DNA of 64,000 nt, taken from assembly GCF_017744435.1 (NCBI RefSeq), contig NZ_JAGIBG010000001.1:62001-126000 (forward strand), given 5' to 3'. Numbering within the stretch: position 1 is the stretch's first letter; each line of letters opens with the position of its first letter. This document shows positions 17,858 to 26,172 of the stretch, piece after piece. Origin of the DNA: Pseudomonas sp. (GTDB lineage: Bacteria > Pseudomonadota > Gammaproteobacteria > Pseudomonadales > Pseudomonadaceae). The position numbers were made by a program, and so were the translations under genes. The notes beneath the pieces are model-generated. The model saw only the letters and a program-made list of their open reading frames with translations, made no database searches and had not been told where the DNA came from.

Positions 17858-18583
17858 TCAGAGCTCAATGGCCCATGGGACAATGCGCTGTTGCTCGGTC
17901 ACGCTGATGCGCCACACGAGCTGGATGCTGCCCCCCACTGGCAGGTAGATGAAATCGCCCACCTGAACATGGTCCATGGCCAATGAGGCATTCTCGGTGC
18001 AGCTCAATACTCGGCCCAGCGTGGTTCTGATGACCACCGTCATCTTTGAGTTTGCCCCCCAGTAAAACGTCCGGTCCACTACGCGTTCGGCGTCGCGCAT
18101 GCCGAGGTCCGTGCCTTTTGGAGCGAACAACGGAAATTCACTAAACTCACTCTGTTCAGCGGTCGCGGGGGGTAGTTCCCGAGTGTCCAGCCTGACCGGG
18201 GTGCCATCCGCATAGACTGATTTACCGTAGACATGTTTGAGAAGATTATCCTCCATTATCAGATCACTCAGATTGCAATGATCAAATGCCCGTTGTCGAT
18301 CAACCTCTTTAAGGGTGCCGCCTGGTCCAAGCAGCTGGATATCAACCTGCCCGGACTCAAGGGGAGTGATGATGCGCGCCACAACTTCCCCCGAACCGCC
18401 CTCAGCATACACATAGGTGCTTTGCGCGCAGGCGTGCAGGATGTTTTCCGATTGCTCTGCCGCCGCCAATGTACGGAGAGCCGGCATTTTCCTGATTTTG
18501 ATTCCGTCAATTTCTAGCACAATAATGGTCCTGCCTAATTGATTAAACGTGGCAGTGCATAACAACTCCATGCGGTAGGTCAT
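17858..18583 (-). CDS. Hypothetical protein, lower-GC orphan
   Basis: I do not recognise this 241-residue protein. It has no clear signal peptide or membrane segment and reads as a soluble protein with mixed beta content, for example VVIRTTLGRVLSCTEN and VQVGDFIYLPVGGSIQLVW near the C-terminus. Base and codon use are clearly less GC-rich than the neighbours, suggesting recent acquisition. A GGAG lies 12 bases before the ATG at 18583; starts at residue 5 or 33 are also possible. Next to it lies an IS-end-like remnant at 18737-18853, which fits an imported cassette. No function should be assigned. Confidence 0.55.
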   Translation of the reverse strand: MTYRMELLCTATFNQLGRTIIVLEIDGIKIRKMPALRTLAAAEQSENILHACAQSTYVYAEGGSGEVVARIITPLESGQVDIQLLGPGGTLKEVDRQRAFDHCNLSDLIMEDNLLKHVYGKSVYADGTPVRLDTRELPPATAEQSEFSEFPLFAPKGTDLGMRDAERVVDRTFYWGANSKMTVVIRTTLGRVLSCTENASLAMDHVQVGDFIYLPVGGSIQLVWRISVTEQQRIVPWAIEL

Positions 18584-18736
18584 TCGGTTAAAGCACTCCG
18601 AGTGATAGCAGGAAGTTGATTGCCCTGACAGACAACTTGATTTGCCTGTGAATCCACTGTGTATTCAAAGCACCCTGATAACAACTCTTTGAAGTGAGGG
18701 GTATACTGTCAGCGGGTATTGAGGTAAGTGCAATCA

Positions 18737-18853
18737 GGCTCTGTACGAAAAGCCTTGAGATTTGCCCATGCTGCATTGAAAACAGCCTCGGAATGCTCAT
18801 GTACTCCAGTACACTCCGCTTGCTCGGCTGTTTTCGCCTTGCCTGACCTGGTC
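18737..18853. mobile_element. Probable IS-end remnant
   Basis: The segment begins GGCTCTGTACGAAAAGCC and contains a 10-bp dyad GAAAACAGCC (18778-18787) / GGCTGTTTTC (18836-18845). From memory this resembles the terminal part of IS elements common in fluorescent pseudomonads, but I cannot name the family. No transposase is present, and no opposite end was found nearby. It directly abuts the 3' end of the ABC substrate-binding gene and lies upstream of the low-GC orphan. Small open frames across it are treated as non-coding. Confidence 0.4.
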
Positions 18854-19684
18854 TCAATCCACCAGCCTTGGTGCCCCCACCTCAGCCGCCTGTCGGTCCA
18901 GCCCATGGGCCTCGAGAATCCGCGCAATCTCGCCACTGCCGTGCAACGCCTGGATATTGGCATCCAGCGCCTTGCCCAGTTCGGCATTACTCAGCATGTA
19001 CGGAATCGCCGTCTGCCCCGGCTGCTCGGTAGCTTTCACCCGCGGATCGGGCGCCGACACCTTGATGCTCGCGCCTTGGTAGGCCCCCTTCTGCTGCGAC
19101 GCTATTGCCACCGCATGGCTGTCGATGCCCGCCTCGATGCGCCCGGAGGCCAGGTCCTGGGCCATGGCCACCGGGTTGGGGTACAGCACCAGGTTATCGC
19201 CCAGTACCTTCTTCAGGTCATTGACCCACAGGTAACCCTGCACGGTGCCAACCCGCTTGCCTTCCAGTTCACCGACCGTGGCATAGCCCGGCTTGGAGAT
19301 GATGCCCATCACATCCAGGTACAGCGGCGCCGACAGGCCCAGCACCTTGCCGCGCTCCACGGTGCGGTACCAGTCGCCGATCACCACGTCGGCACGGCGG
19401 GTGACCACCGACTGGATCGCCGCCGCCGGGTCGAGCACGCTGGCCTTGATGGTCAGGCATTCGCGGGCGGCGATCTGCCGGATGATCTCGCCGTCCACGC
19501 CGCCCAGCTCCTGATTCGGCCCGGGGATCGAGTACGGCGGGAACACCCAGGCCGCCACCGTCAGCACACCGGGGGTCAAGGTGGTAAAGCTGTGGCCTGG
19601 CTTGCATTCGGCCAGGGCCTGGGCACTCCCGGCCACGGCGACACAAAGGGCCAGGCAGCGGGTAAAACGCTTGAATGGTTTCAT
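18854..19684 (-). CDS. ABC transporter substrate-binding protein (amino-acid type, SBP_bac_3)
   Basis: This 276-residue periplasmic protein has a signal peptide (about residues 1-24, cut near AQALAECKP) and a family 3 solute-binding fold, with FPPYSIPG early and TVGELEGKRVGTVQGYL in the hinge region. It should capture a small zwitterion and deliver it to the two permeases encoded upstream. The start at 19684 was chosen because a typical signal peptide begins there. It is the last gene of the six-gene leftward operon that starts with the StcD-like gene. Ligand class (amino acid, betaine or sulfonium) is inferred from the operon. Confidence 0.85.
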   Translation of the reverse strand: MKPFKRFTRCLALCVAVAGSAQALAECKPGHSFTTLTPGVLTVAAWVFPPYSIPGPNQELGGVDGEIIRQIAARECLTIKASVLDPAAAIQSVVTRRADVVIGDWYRTVERGKVLGLSAPLYLDVMGIISKPGYATVGELEGKRVGTVQGYLWVNDLKKVLGDNLVLYPNPVAMAQDLASGRIEAGIDSHAVAIASQQKGAYQGASIKVSAPDPRVKATEQPGQTAIPYMLSNAELGKALDANIQALHGSGEIARILEAHGLDRQAAEVGAPRLVD

Positions 19685-19698
19685 CACGGTTACCTTTT

Positions 19699-19730
19699 CA
19701 ATGTAAGGGGCAGGCAATGTAAGGGGCAGG
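19699..19730. repeat. 16-bp tandem duplication
   Basis: CAATGTAAGGGGCAGG is present twice in tandem (19699-19714 and 19715-19730), between the permease stop and the start of the binding-protein gene. It looks like a recent slip duplication and lies in the untranslated leader of the binding protein gene. Confidence 0.85.
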
Positions 19731-19736
19731 CAGGGT

Positions 19737-20405
19737 TCAGGGCGTTGCGTGCTGGCCGGGCGCCAGTCTTCTTTCCAGGGCAGCAACGCCCAGGCTTGCC
19801 GGGGCACAGACCGCTGCGTACATCAACCCGGCCAGCACCAGCACCGGCATGTACTGGAAGGTCGAGGAGCCGATGGCCGAGGCGCGGCTGACGATTTCGG
19901 GCAAGGCGATGGTGAAGCACAGCGACGAGGCCTGGAACATCATGATCGAGAAGCCCAGCAGCGACGGCAGCGCCACCCGCAGGGCCTGGGGCAGGATCAC
20001 GTAGCGCAGCGCATCGACACGGTCCAGGCCGATCACCTCGGCCGCTTCATGCTGACCACGGGCCACCGCTTCCAGGCCGCCACGGATGATCTCGCTGGTA
20101 TAGGCCGCCGTGCAGTAGGCCAGCGCCAGCACGGCCGCCCAGAACGAGCTCAGGGTCAGGTTCACCGACGGCAGGCCGAAGTAGAAGTACTGCAACAGGA
20201 TCAAGGCCGGCGCACCGCGCCCCAGCTCCACGATCACCAGCGCCGGGTAGCGCACCGCCCTGCCCTTCGCGCTCACGCCCAGGGCCAGCAGCAGGCCGAG
20301 GCACACGCCGAGCACCAGGCTGATGGCGGTCACCTGCAACGACAGCACAAAGCCCTTCCACAGTTCCGGGAACCATTCGGCCCATTGGCTCAGCATCTCA
20401 TTCAT
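19737..20405 (-). CDS. ABC transporter permease (HisM/GlnP family)
   Basis: This 222-residue inner-membrane permease has about five membrane spans and the EAA loop around YTSEIIRGGLEAVARGQHEA, ending in VILPQALRVALPSLL, which contacts the ATPase. It is typical of polar amino-acid uptake systems. Its start overlaps the stop codon of the upstream permease by four bases (ATGA), so translation is coupled. The two permeases probably form a heterodimer. Confidence 0.88.
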   Translation of the reverse strand: MNEMLSQWAEWFPELWKGFVLSLQVTAISLVLGVCLGLLLALGVSAKGRAVRYPALVIVELGRGAPALILLQYFYFGLPSVNLTLSSFWAAVLALAYCTAAYTSEIIRGGLEAVARGQHEAAEVIGLDRVDALRYVILPQALRVALPSLLGFSIMMFQASSLCFTIALPEIVSRASAIGSSTFQYMPVLVLAGLMYAAVCAPASLGVAALERRLAPGQHATP

Positions 20406-21043
20406 TGGCTGATCCTCCGTTGCAAGCTCGCCGACACCCAGCGCGAGGCCAGCGCCACCGGCACGCTGAGCACCAGGTACACCAGCGCGGCAGCGCTATA
20501 CACACCCAAGCCCTGGAAGGTCTGCTGCGACACCTGGTACGCCTGGAAGCTGATGTCCGCCACACCCAGGGTCGACGCCACCGCCGAATCCTTGAGCAGG
20601 CCGATGGCATAGGTGGCCGCCGTCGGGATGGAGATGCGCGTCAGTTGCGGCAACACCACATCGAAGAAGCGTTGCGGTGGCGACAGGTTGAGCACATGGG
20701 CCGCTTCGTACTGGCCATCGGGGATCGCCGCAAAGGCGCCGCGATACACCTCGGCCATCTGCGCGGCGGTGATCAGGCCCAGGCCCACCACCGCCGCGAC
20801 GAACGGCGACAGGGTGAGATAACCACCGCCAATGCCGAAGAAGATGAAGAACAGCCAGACGATCGGCGGGATCGAGCGCAAGGTCAGCACGATGGCCGCA
20901 CCCAGCGCCGCCAACCCCCGTGAGCGGGCCATGCGCAGTGCGCACAGCGGAAAACCCAGCACTACCCCGGTGGCGAACGCACACAGGGTCACCCCCAGGG
21001 TCCACGGCACGCCCGTGAGCAACATCGAGAGAATGTCGTTCAT
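20402..21043 (-). CDS. ABC transporter permease (HisQ/GlnP family)
   Basis: This 213-residue inner-membrane protein is the second permease of the transporter. It has about five spans and the EAA loop AEVYRGAFAAIPDGQYEAAH followed by VVLPQLTRISIPTAATY. Its start overlaps the last base of the upstream ATPase gene, and its end overlaps the next permease, so the three genes are tightly coupled. Confidence 0.88.
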   Translation of the reverse strand: MNDILSMLLTGVPWTLGVTLCAFATGVVLGFPLCALRMARSRGLAALGAAIVLTLRSIPPIVWLFFIFFGIGGGYLTLSPFVAAVVGLGLITAAQMAEVYRGAFAAIPDGQYEAAHVLNLSPPQRFFDVVLPQLTRISIPTAATYAIGLLKDSAVASTLGVADISFQAYQVSQQTFQGLGVYSAAALVYLVLSVPVALASRWVSASLQRRISQ

Positions 21044-21843
21044 CAGCGGTCCCTCACGGCCTGGAGAAACTTCACCACCCGCTCATGTTGTGGCTGGCGC
21101 ATCACCCGGGCACTCGGGCCCTGTTCGAGGATGCGCCCGTCGGCCATCACCACCACCCGGTCGGAGACCGTCTCGGCAAAGTGCATCTCGTGGGTGACGA
21201 CGATCATCGACATGCCTTCGGCAGCCAGCTCCTTCATGACTGCCAGCACTTCCAGACCCAGCTCCGGGTCCAGCGCCGAGGTCGGCTCGTCGAACAGCAT
21301 CAGTTCGGGCTCCAGCGCCAGTGCCCGGGCGATGGCGATACGCTGCTGCTGGCCACCGGAACAGCGCGCCGGGTAGTGCCCGGCCTTGTCGGCCAGGCCC
21401 ACCCGCTCCAGCAACTGCAGCGAGCGCGCATCGGCCTCGCGCTGGCTGCGGCCAAGGGTGCGCACCTGCGCCAGGCTCACGTTGCGCAGCACGGTCATGT
21501 GCGGGAACAGGTTGAACGACTGGAACACCATGCCGATGCGCCGGCGCAGCTTCAGCAGGTCGGCGCGCGCCAGTGGCGTGGCGGCGTCGATGTCCAGCTC
21601 GTCGAGGCGGATGCACCCGCGGGTCGGCGGCTCCAGCTGGTTGATGCAGCGCAGCAAGGTGCTCTTGCCCGAGCCGCTGGGGCCGATGATGGCCACCACC
21701 TCGCCCTTGCGCATCTCGAAATTGACGTCGTGCAGCACCTCATAGGGGCCGAACTGCTTGTGGATCGACTCCAGGCGCAGGAATGCCGGCTTGGGCTCAG
21801 GCATGGGTGGCACCTGGCGCAGCGGAACGCTCATCGGGTTCAT
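21043..21843 (-). CDS. ABC transporter ATP-binding protein (amino-acid type)
   Basis: This 266-residue ATPase carries Walker A GPSGSGKST, the Q-loop region GMVFQSFNLFPHMTVL, signature CSGGQQQR and Walker B LMLFDEPTSALDPE. It powers import through the two permeases. A GGAGGG lies seven bases before the ATG at 21843. An N-terminal extension of about 20 residues precedes the first conserved block. It begins 15 bp after the stop of the DddP-like gene, within the same operon. Confidence 0.92.
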   Translation of the reverse strand: MNPMSVPLRQVPPMPEPKPAFLRLESIHKQFGPYEVLHDVNFEMRKGEVVAIIGPSGSGKSTLLRCINQLEPPTRGCIRLDELDIDAATPLARADLLKLRRRIGMVFQSFNLFPHMTVLRNVSLAQVRTLGRSQREADARSLQLLERVGLADKAGHYPARCSGGQQQRIAIARALALEPELMLFDEPTSALDPELGLEVLAVMKELAAEGMSMIVVTHEMHFAETVSDRVVVMADGRILEQGPSARVMRQPQHERVVKFLQAVRDR

Positions 21844-21858
21844 GGGCAGGCCCTCCGC

Positions 21859-23151
21859 TCAAGACCGCTGGTCATCGACCAGGGGCGTGCTCGACAGCTT
21901 GACCGCGCCCTGGGCGGTGATCAGCACCTGTTCTTCCAGCTTCACGCCTTCACGCCCGCCGCGTTCGCCGATGTAGCTTTCCACCGAAACCACCATGTTT
22001 TCCTGGAACAGCCCGTCATAGCCCCACTCGGCGAAGTCCACGGCGTAGGCCACGCTGGGGTACTCGTCGACCAGGCCGACGCCATGCAGCATCATCATGT
22101 AGCGGTTGTGCTCGAACTGGCGCGGCACCGGCCAGCAGCGCTCGGCGAACTCGCGGAACGACAGGCCCGGGCGCAGCAGCTCGATGTTGTGGCTGATCTG
22201 CTGGCTGGCGATGTCGAGCAGTTCGCGCTGGGCCGCCGTCACCGGTTTGCCGGGGCAGACGAAGCTGCGCGAGATGTCCGACAGGTAGCCACCGGGGCCG
22301 ACCATGTCGGTGTCGAAGCAGACCATCTCGCCGGCCTCGATGACCTTGTCGGTAGCGTCCTGGAACCATGGATTTGTGCGCGGGCCCGAGCTGAGCAGGC
22401 GGCTTTCGGCCCACTCGCCGCCCTGGGCGACGTTGGTGCCATGGAGGATGCTCCACAGCTGGTTTTCGGTAATGCCCGGCTGCAGGCTGGCGCGCATGCG
22501 GGCGATGGCCAGGTCGCAGACCGCCATCGACACCCGGTGACTGGCGACCTCTTCAACCGACTTGATCAGCCGCGCCTGCTCCATCAGCGGTTGCGCATCG
22601 AACAGCTCGATGCCCTTGGCCTTGAGCTTCTCGGCGCCCCACGGATCGCAGCGGTCCACGGCCAGGCGACGGTTGCCACCGCTGTGGCGGACCATCAGCT
22701 CGGCCACTTCGGCCGCCCACAACGCGGCTTTTTCGTCGACCCGCGGGCCGGCCAGGAAGTACAGCCAGGGCAGCGCCGGGCGGATCTCGTCGATGGTCTC
22801 GACGTGCTCGCTGTTGTGCCGGCTGCTGGTGAACTCGAACAGCACCACCGGGCCCTCGGTGGGTACGAACACATAGCGGCTGGGTGAATGCATGACCCAC
22901 AGGCCGAGGTTGTTGGTGTCGGTGGCGTAGCGGATGTTGATCGGGTCGGCGAGCAGGATGCCGCCGTAGTCATGGGCGCGCAGCTGCTGGCGGATGCGCT
23001 CCAGGCGGTAGTGGCGCAGGGCCTTGCGGTCGATCGCGGCCTGGGCGGCGAGCAGCTCGCTGTCCACCGGGGCCAGGGCATGGCCGGTTACGCTGACGTC
23101 GTCACGAAACTGCAGGGATGGCGCGGGGCTCGGTCGGGTACCGATGTGCAT
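21859..23151 (-). CDS. M24-family metalloprotein resembling DMSP lyase DddP
   Basis: This 430-residue protein has the pita-bread fold of M24 metallopeptidases. Probable metal ligands are D280, D282, D292, H356, E391 and E406. They lie in FDTDMVGPGGYLSDISRS, MLHGVGLVDEYP, VSVESYIG and KLEEQVLI. The spacing matches, with a constant shift of 15, the ligands I recall for DddP, the iron-dependent dimethylsulfoniopropionate lyase; D362 and Y351 match residues I recall at its active site. Ordinary Xaa-Pro peptidases show D-x10-D here, which this sequence does not. SSGPRTNPWFQD and IRYATDTNN also fit DddP. It sits between a StcD-like demethylase and an ABC importer. It may be a true lyase or a related enzyme for another onium compound. 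The ATG at 23151 suits the family length. Confidence 0.7.
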   Translation of the reverse strand: MHIGTRPSPAPSLQFRDDVSVTGHALAPVDSELLAAQAAIDRKALRHYRLERIRQQLRAHDYGGILLADPINIRYATDTNNLGLWVMHSPSRYVFVPTEGPVVLFEFTSSRHNSEHVETIDEIRPALPWLYFLAGPRVDEKAALWAAEVAELMVRHSGGNRRLAVDRCDPWGAEKLKAKGIELFDAQPLMEQARLIKSVEEVASHRVSMAVCDLAIARMRASLQPGITENQLWSILHGTNVAQGGEWAESRLLSSGPRTNPWFQDATDKVIEAGEMVCFDTDMVGPGGYLSDISRSFVCPGKPVTAAQRELLDIASQQISHNIELLRPGLSFREFAERCWPVPRQFEHNRYMMMLHGVGLVDEYPSVAYAVDFAEWGYDGLFQENMVVSVESYIGERGGREGVKLEEQVLITAQGAVKLSSTPLVDDQRS

Positions 23152-23255
23152 GGTTACACTCTCCACTGGATATCGTTGTCGTTGTTGGAGCCAGGGCAGT
23201 AACAAGGAAGCGCGAAACGGGTGCTGCTGTTCTTATGGTTGTTGTGGCGCGTGGT

Positions 23256-25292
23256 TCAGAGGTCCTTGACCAGGCGCAGCGCGTCATAGATGGCGGCATG
23301 GGTGTTGCGCGAGGCCACCGCGTCGCCGATGCGAAACAGCTGGAAGCGGCCATCGTCACGGCGGGCCACGGCCTGCGGGCGGCCGGCGATCAGGTCCAGG
23401 TACTCCACCGCGCCTTCGTTGCTCGACAGCGGGCACAGCTGGAAGTACAGGTCGTCCAGCGGCCGGGTGCCGTGGTTGACCACCACCTGGTCGACCAGCC
23501 GGGTCTGGCGCAGCTCGCTGTAGTCGGTGCCGATGGTTGCCAGCAGGCCGTCGGCGGTTCTGCTCACCGCTTTCAGGCGCCAGGTCACGGTGAAGGTGGT
23601 GTCCAGTTGCTGCAGGGCGCGCATGTAGGGCACCAGGTTCATGCCCATGACCTCGGGCGAGAAAGTGCGGTCGGGGGTCATGATCTCGGTGCGCGCGCCG
23701 CTCTGGGCGATGAACTCGGCGGCCTGCAACGCGGCGTGGTCGCCGGCGTCGTCGTACACCAGCACATTGCGCCCGGGTTTGACGTCACCCGAGATGATGT
23801 CCCAGCTCGACACCACCAGGTCATTGCCCTGCTCCATCACCTCGGTGTGCGGCAGGCCGCCGGTGGCGACGATGACCACGTCGGGGGCTTCGTCGAGGAT
23901 GATCTGGCTGTCGGCCCAGACGTTGTAGTGGAAGGTCACGCCCAGGCGCTCGCACTGGGCCAGGCGCCAGTCGATGATGCTGATCATCTCCTTGCGCCGC
24001 TCCGACTGCGCGGTCAGGCGGATCTGCCCGCCAGCCTTGTCGGCCACCTCGTACACCACCACTTCATGGCCGCGCTCGCCCGCCACCCGCGCGGCCTCCA
24101 GGCCTGCAGGGCCGGCTCCGACGATGACGACCTTGCGCTTGCGCCCGGCCTTGGGAATCTGGTGCGGCATGGTGGTTTCGCGGCCGGTGGCGGCGTTGTG
24201 GATGCAGTAGGCGGAACCGCCGTGGTAGATGCGGTCGAGGCAATAGTTGGCGCCGACGCAGGGGCGAATATCGTCTTCGCGGCCTTCGATGATCTTGCGC
24301 ACGATGTGCGGGTCGGTCATGTGCGCACGGGTCATGCCGACCATGTCCACCTTGCCGCTGGCGATGGCATGGCGCGCAGTGGCCACATCCGGGATCTTCG
24401 CCGCGTGGAAGGTCGGGAAACCGGTCAGCGAACGGATCTCGCCGGCGAAGTCCAGGTGCGGCGCGTTGCGCATGCCCTGGATCGGGATGATGTCGGTCAG
24501 GCCGGCGTCGGTGGCGATGTTGCCGCGGATCACGTTGAGGAAGTCGATCATGCCGCTGTTCTTCAGCAGCTGGGAGATCTGCAGGCCCTCCGCTTTCGTC
24601 AGCCCGCCGGCCAGCACTTCATCGCCGGTGTAGCGGATGCCGACGATGAACTCACTACCAACCCGCTTGCGGATGGCCGTGAGCACCTCGAAGGTGAAGC
24701 GCAGGCGGTTTTCCAGCGAGCCACCGTAGACGTTCTGCAGTTCGTTGGTCAGCGGCGACCAGAACTGGTCCATCAGGTGGCCGTAGGCCTGCAGCTCGAT
24801 GCCGTCGAGCCCGGCGGCCTGCATGCGTTCGGCGGCATCGGCGTAATCCTTGACGATGCGCTCGATGTCCCAGATTTCCAAACGCTTGGGGAAGGCCCGG
24901 TGCGCCGGTTCCTGGTTGTGCGACGGCGACACCACCGGCAGCCAGTCGCCCTTGTCCCAACGGGTACGGCGGCCCAGATGGGTGAGCTGGATCATCACCG
25001 CCGCGCCGTGCTCGTGGCATTCGTCGGTGAGGTCCTTCATCCAGCCGACCACCTCGTCCTTGTAGGCCAGCACGTTGTTGAACACCGGCGGGCTGTCGCG
25101 GGAGATGGCCGCAGAACCGGCCGTCATGGTCATGGCCACCCCGGCCTTGGCGCGCTCCACGTGGTAGGCGCGGTACAGCTGCTTGGGCATGCCGTCTTCG
25201 GGGTAGGCGGGCTCGTGGGAGGTAGTGATGATGCGGTTGCGCAGGGTGAGGTGCTTGAGTTGGTACGGCTGAAGCAACGGGTCATTTGACAT
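23256..25292 (-). CDS. FMN/FAD-dependent N-methyl amino acid demethylase, StcD/DgcA-like
   Basis: This 678-residue protein has an old-yellow-enzyme FMN barrel (about residues 5-345, starting DPLLQPYQLKHLTLRNRI) and a C-terminal FAD/NAD domain (VVIVGAGPAGLEAARVAGE near 390). It belongs to the trimethylamine-dehydrogenase superfamily. Length and sequence agree closely with what I recall for StcD, the putative N-methylproline demethylase of stachydrine catabolism. Three cluster cysteines are visible (345, 351, 363), but the fourth position is A348. It is the first gene of the leftward operon, 104 bp before the DddP-like gene, and is divergent from a TetR gene. Substrate is probably an N-methylated amino acid or betaine product. 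Confidence 0.8.
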   Translation of the reverse strand: MSNDPLLQPYQLKHLTLRNRIITTSHEPAYPEDGMPKQLYRAYHVERAKAGVAMTMTAGSAAISRDSPPVFNNVLAYKDEVVGWMKDLTDECHEHGAAVMIQLTHLGRRTRWDKGDWLPVVSPSHNQEPAHRAFPKRLEIWDIERIVKDYADAAERMQAAGLDGIELQAYGHLMDQFWSPLTNELQNVYGGSLENRLRFTFEVLTAIRKRVGSEFIVGIRYTGDEVLAGGLTKAEGLQISQLLKNSGMIDFLNVIRGNIATDAGLTDIIPIQGMRNAPHLDFAGEIRSLTGFPTFHAAKIPDVATARHAIASGKVDMVGMTRAHMTDPHIVRKIIEGREDDIRPCVGANYCLDRIYHGGSAYCIHNAATGRETTMPHQIPKAGRKRKVVIVGAGPAGLEAARVAGERGHEVVVYEVADKAGGQIRLTAQSERRKEMISIIDWRLAQCERLGVTFHYNVWADSQIILDEAPDVVIVATGGLPHTEVMEQGNDLVVSSWDIISGDVKPGRNVLVYDDAGDHAALQAAEFIAQSGARTEIMTPDRTFSPEVMGMNLVPYMRALQQLDTTFTVTWRLKAVSRTADGLLATIGTDYSELRQTRLVDQVVVNHGTRPLDDLYFQLCPLSSNEGAVEYLDLIAGRPQAVARRDDGRFQLFRIGDAVASRNTHAAIYDALRLVKDL

Positions 25293-25340
25293 GATTGTTC
25301 TCGCGTTCAGGGCATCAGGCAAAATCGACATTAGACCCCA

Positions 25341-25377
25341 TGTACACCAGTGTCAATAAATTCGACAGTGGTGTACA
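25341..25377. promoter_or_regulatory. Palindromic operator between StcD-like gene and TetR gene
   Basis: Two 14-base arms of the form TGTACACCA-(G/C)-TGTC face each other around a 9-bp AT-rich centre and match at 13 of 14 positions. The element lies in the 126-bp gap between the divergent genes, in the right place to control both. It is the probable binding site of the TetR protein encoded at 25419. Confidence 0.75.
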
Positions 25378-25418
25378 TTGACCTTGCCAGGCCCCGATGG
25401 ATACGGAACAATGCGCCC

Positions 25419-26060
25419 ATGAACATGACCTCGAACCACCCGGAAACCGCCACTCGCGGCTCGATCGAGAGCTGGCTCAACGCGGCCTTCGAAACCCTCA
25501 AGGAGTCGGGGGTGGATGCCGTGCGCGTGCTGCCGCTGGCCAAGAAACTCAACCTCGCCCGCACCAGTTTCTACTGGTACTTCGAAGACCGCGAAGCCTT
25601 GCTCGCGGCGCTGATCGAGCAGTGGAAGAACAAGAACACCCGCAACCTGGTGAGCCATGCCCAGGCCTACGCGGCGTCGATCACCGAGGCGATCCTCAAC
25701 GTGTTCGACTGCTGGCTGAACAGCGAGCTGTTCGACTCGCAGTGCGAATTCGCCATGCGCAGCTGGGCGCTGCAATCGGAGCAGGTAGCCGAGGAAATCA
25801 AGCAGGCCGACAACCTGCGCATGGCGGCGCTGAAGGAGATGTTCGACCGCTTCGGCTTCAGCGAAGACGCCGCCGCCACCCGCGCCCGTTCGATCTACCT
25901 GGCGCAGATCGGCTACATCAGCATGAAGACCGTCGAGCCGCTGGAATACCGCATGCGCTTCATACCGGAGTACCTGCGCATCTTTACCGGTGAGGAGCCG
26001 GCGGCACATGAGCTGGAGCGGTTCTACCAGCGCAATGATTTTGTACCGCCCTGCGCGTGA
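25419..26060 (+). CDS. TetR-family transcriptional regulator
   Basis: This 213-residue protein has a TetR helix-turn-helix in residues 15-65 (VLPLAKKLNLARTSFYWYFE) and a mostly helical ligand-binding domain. It is divergent from the six-gene StcD/DddP/ABC operon, and a strong palindrome lies between them, so it most likely represses the operon and itself until an inducer binds. Starts at 25419 and 25425 are both possible; a longer frame back to 25350 would run through the operator and is rejected. Confidence 0.87.
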   Translation: MNMTSNHPETATRGSIESWLNAAFETLKESGVDAVRVLPLAKKLNLARTSFYWYFEDREALLAALIEQWKNKNTRNLVSHAQAYAASITEAILNVFDCWLNSELFDSQCEFAMRSWALQSEQVAEEIKQADNLRMAALKEMFDRFGFSEDAAATRARSIYLAQIGYISMKTVEPLEYRMRFIPEYLRIFTGEEPAAHELERFYQRNDFVPPCA

Positions 26061-26172
26061 GCTGGGTCATGCTGCGACGGCAATAGTCGATTCCCAGCGC
26101 TGTGAGGGCGCCTCGGCAAACAGCTTAGTACTGGTTGCTTCCGGGGCGGAAACCTCCTTAATCACCCACACA

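Noticed and set aside
18588..18987. Two short leftward open frames downstream of the ABC binding-protein gene
   Set aside because: They lie across the IS-end-like remnant, lack ribosome sites, and one runs into the 3' end of the binding-protein gene. Treated as non-coding.
25350..25418. Upstream start for the TetR gene
   Set aside because: It would place coding sequence across the palindromic operator and add residues unlike the family.
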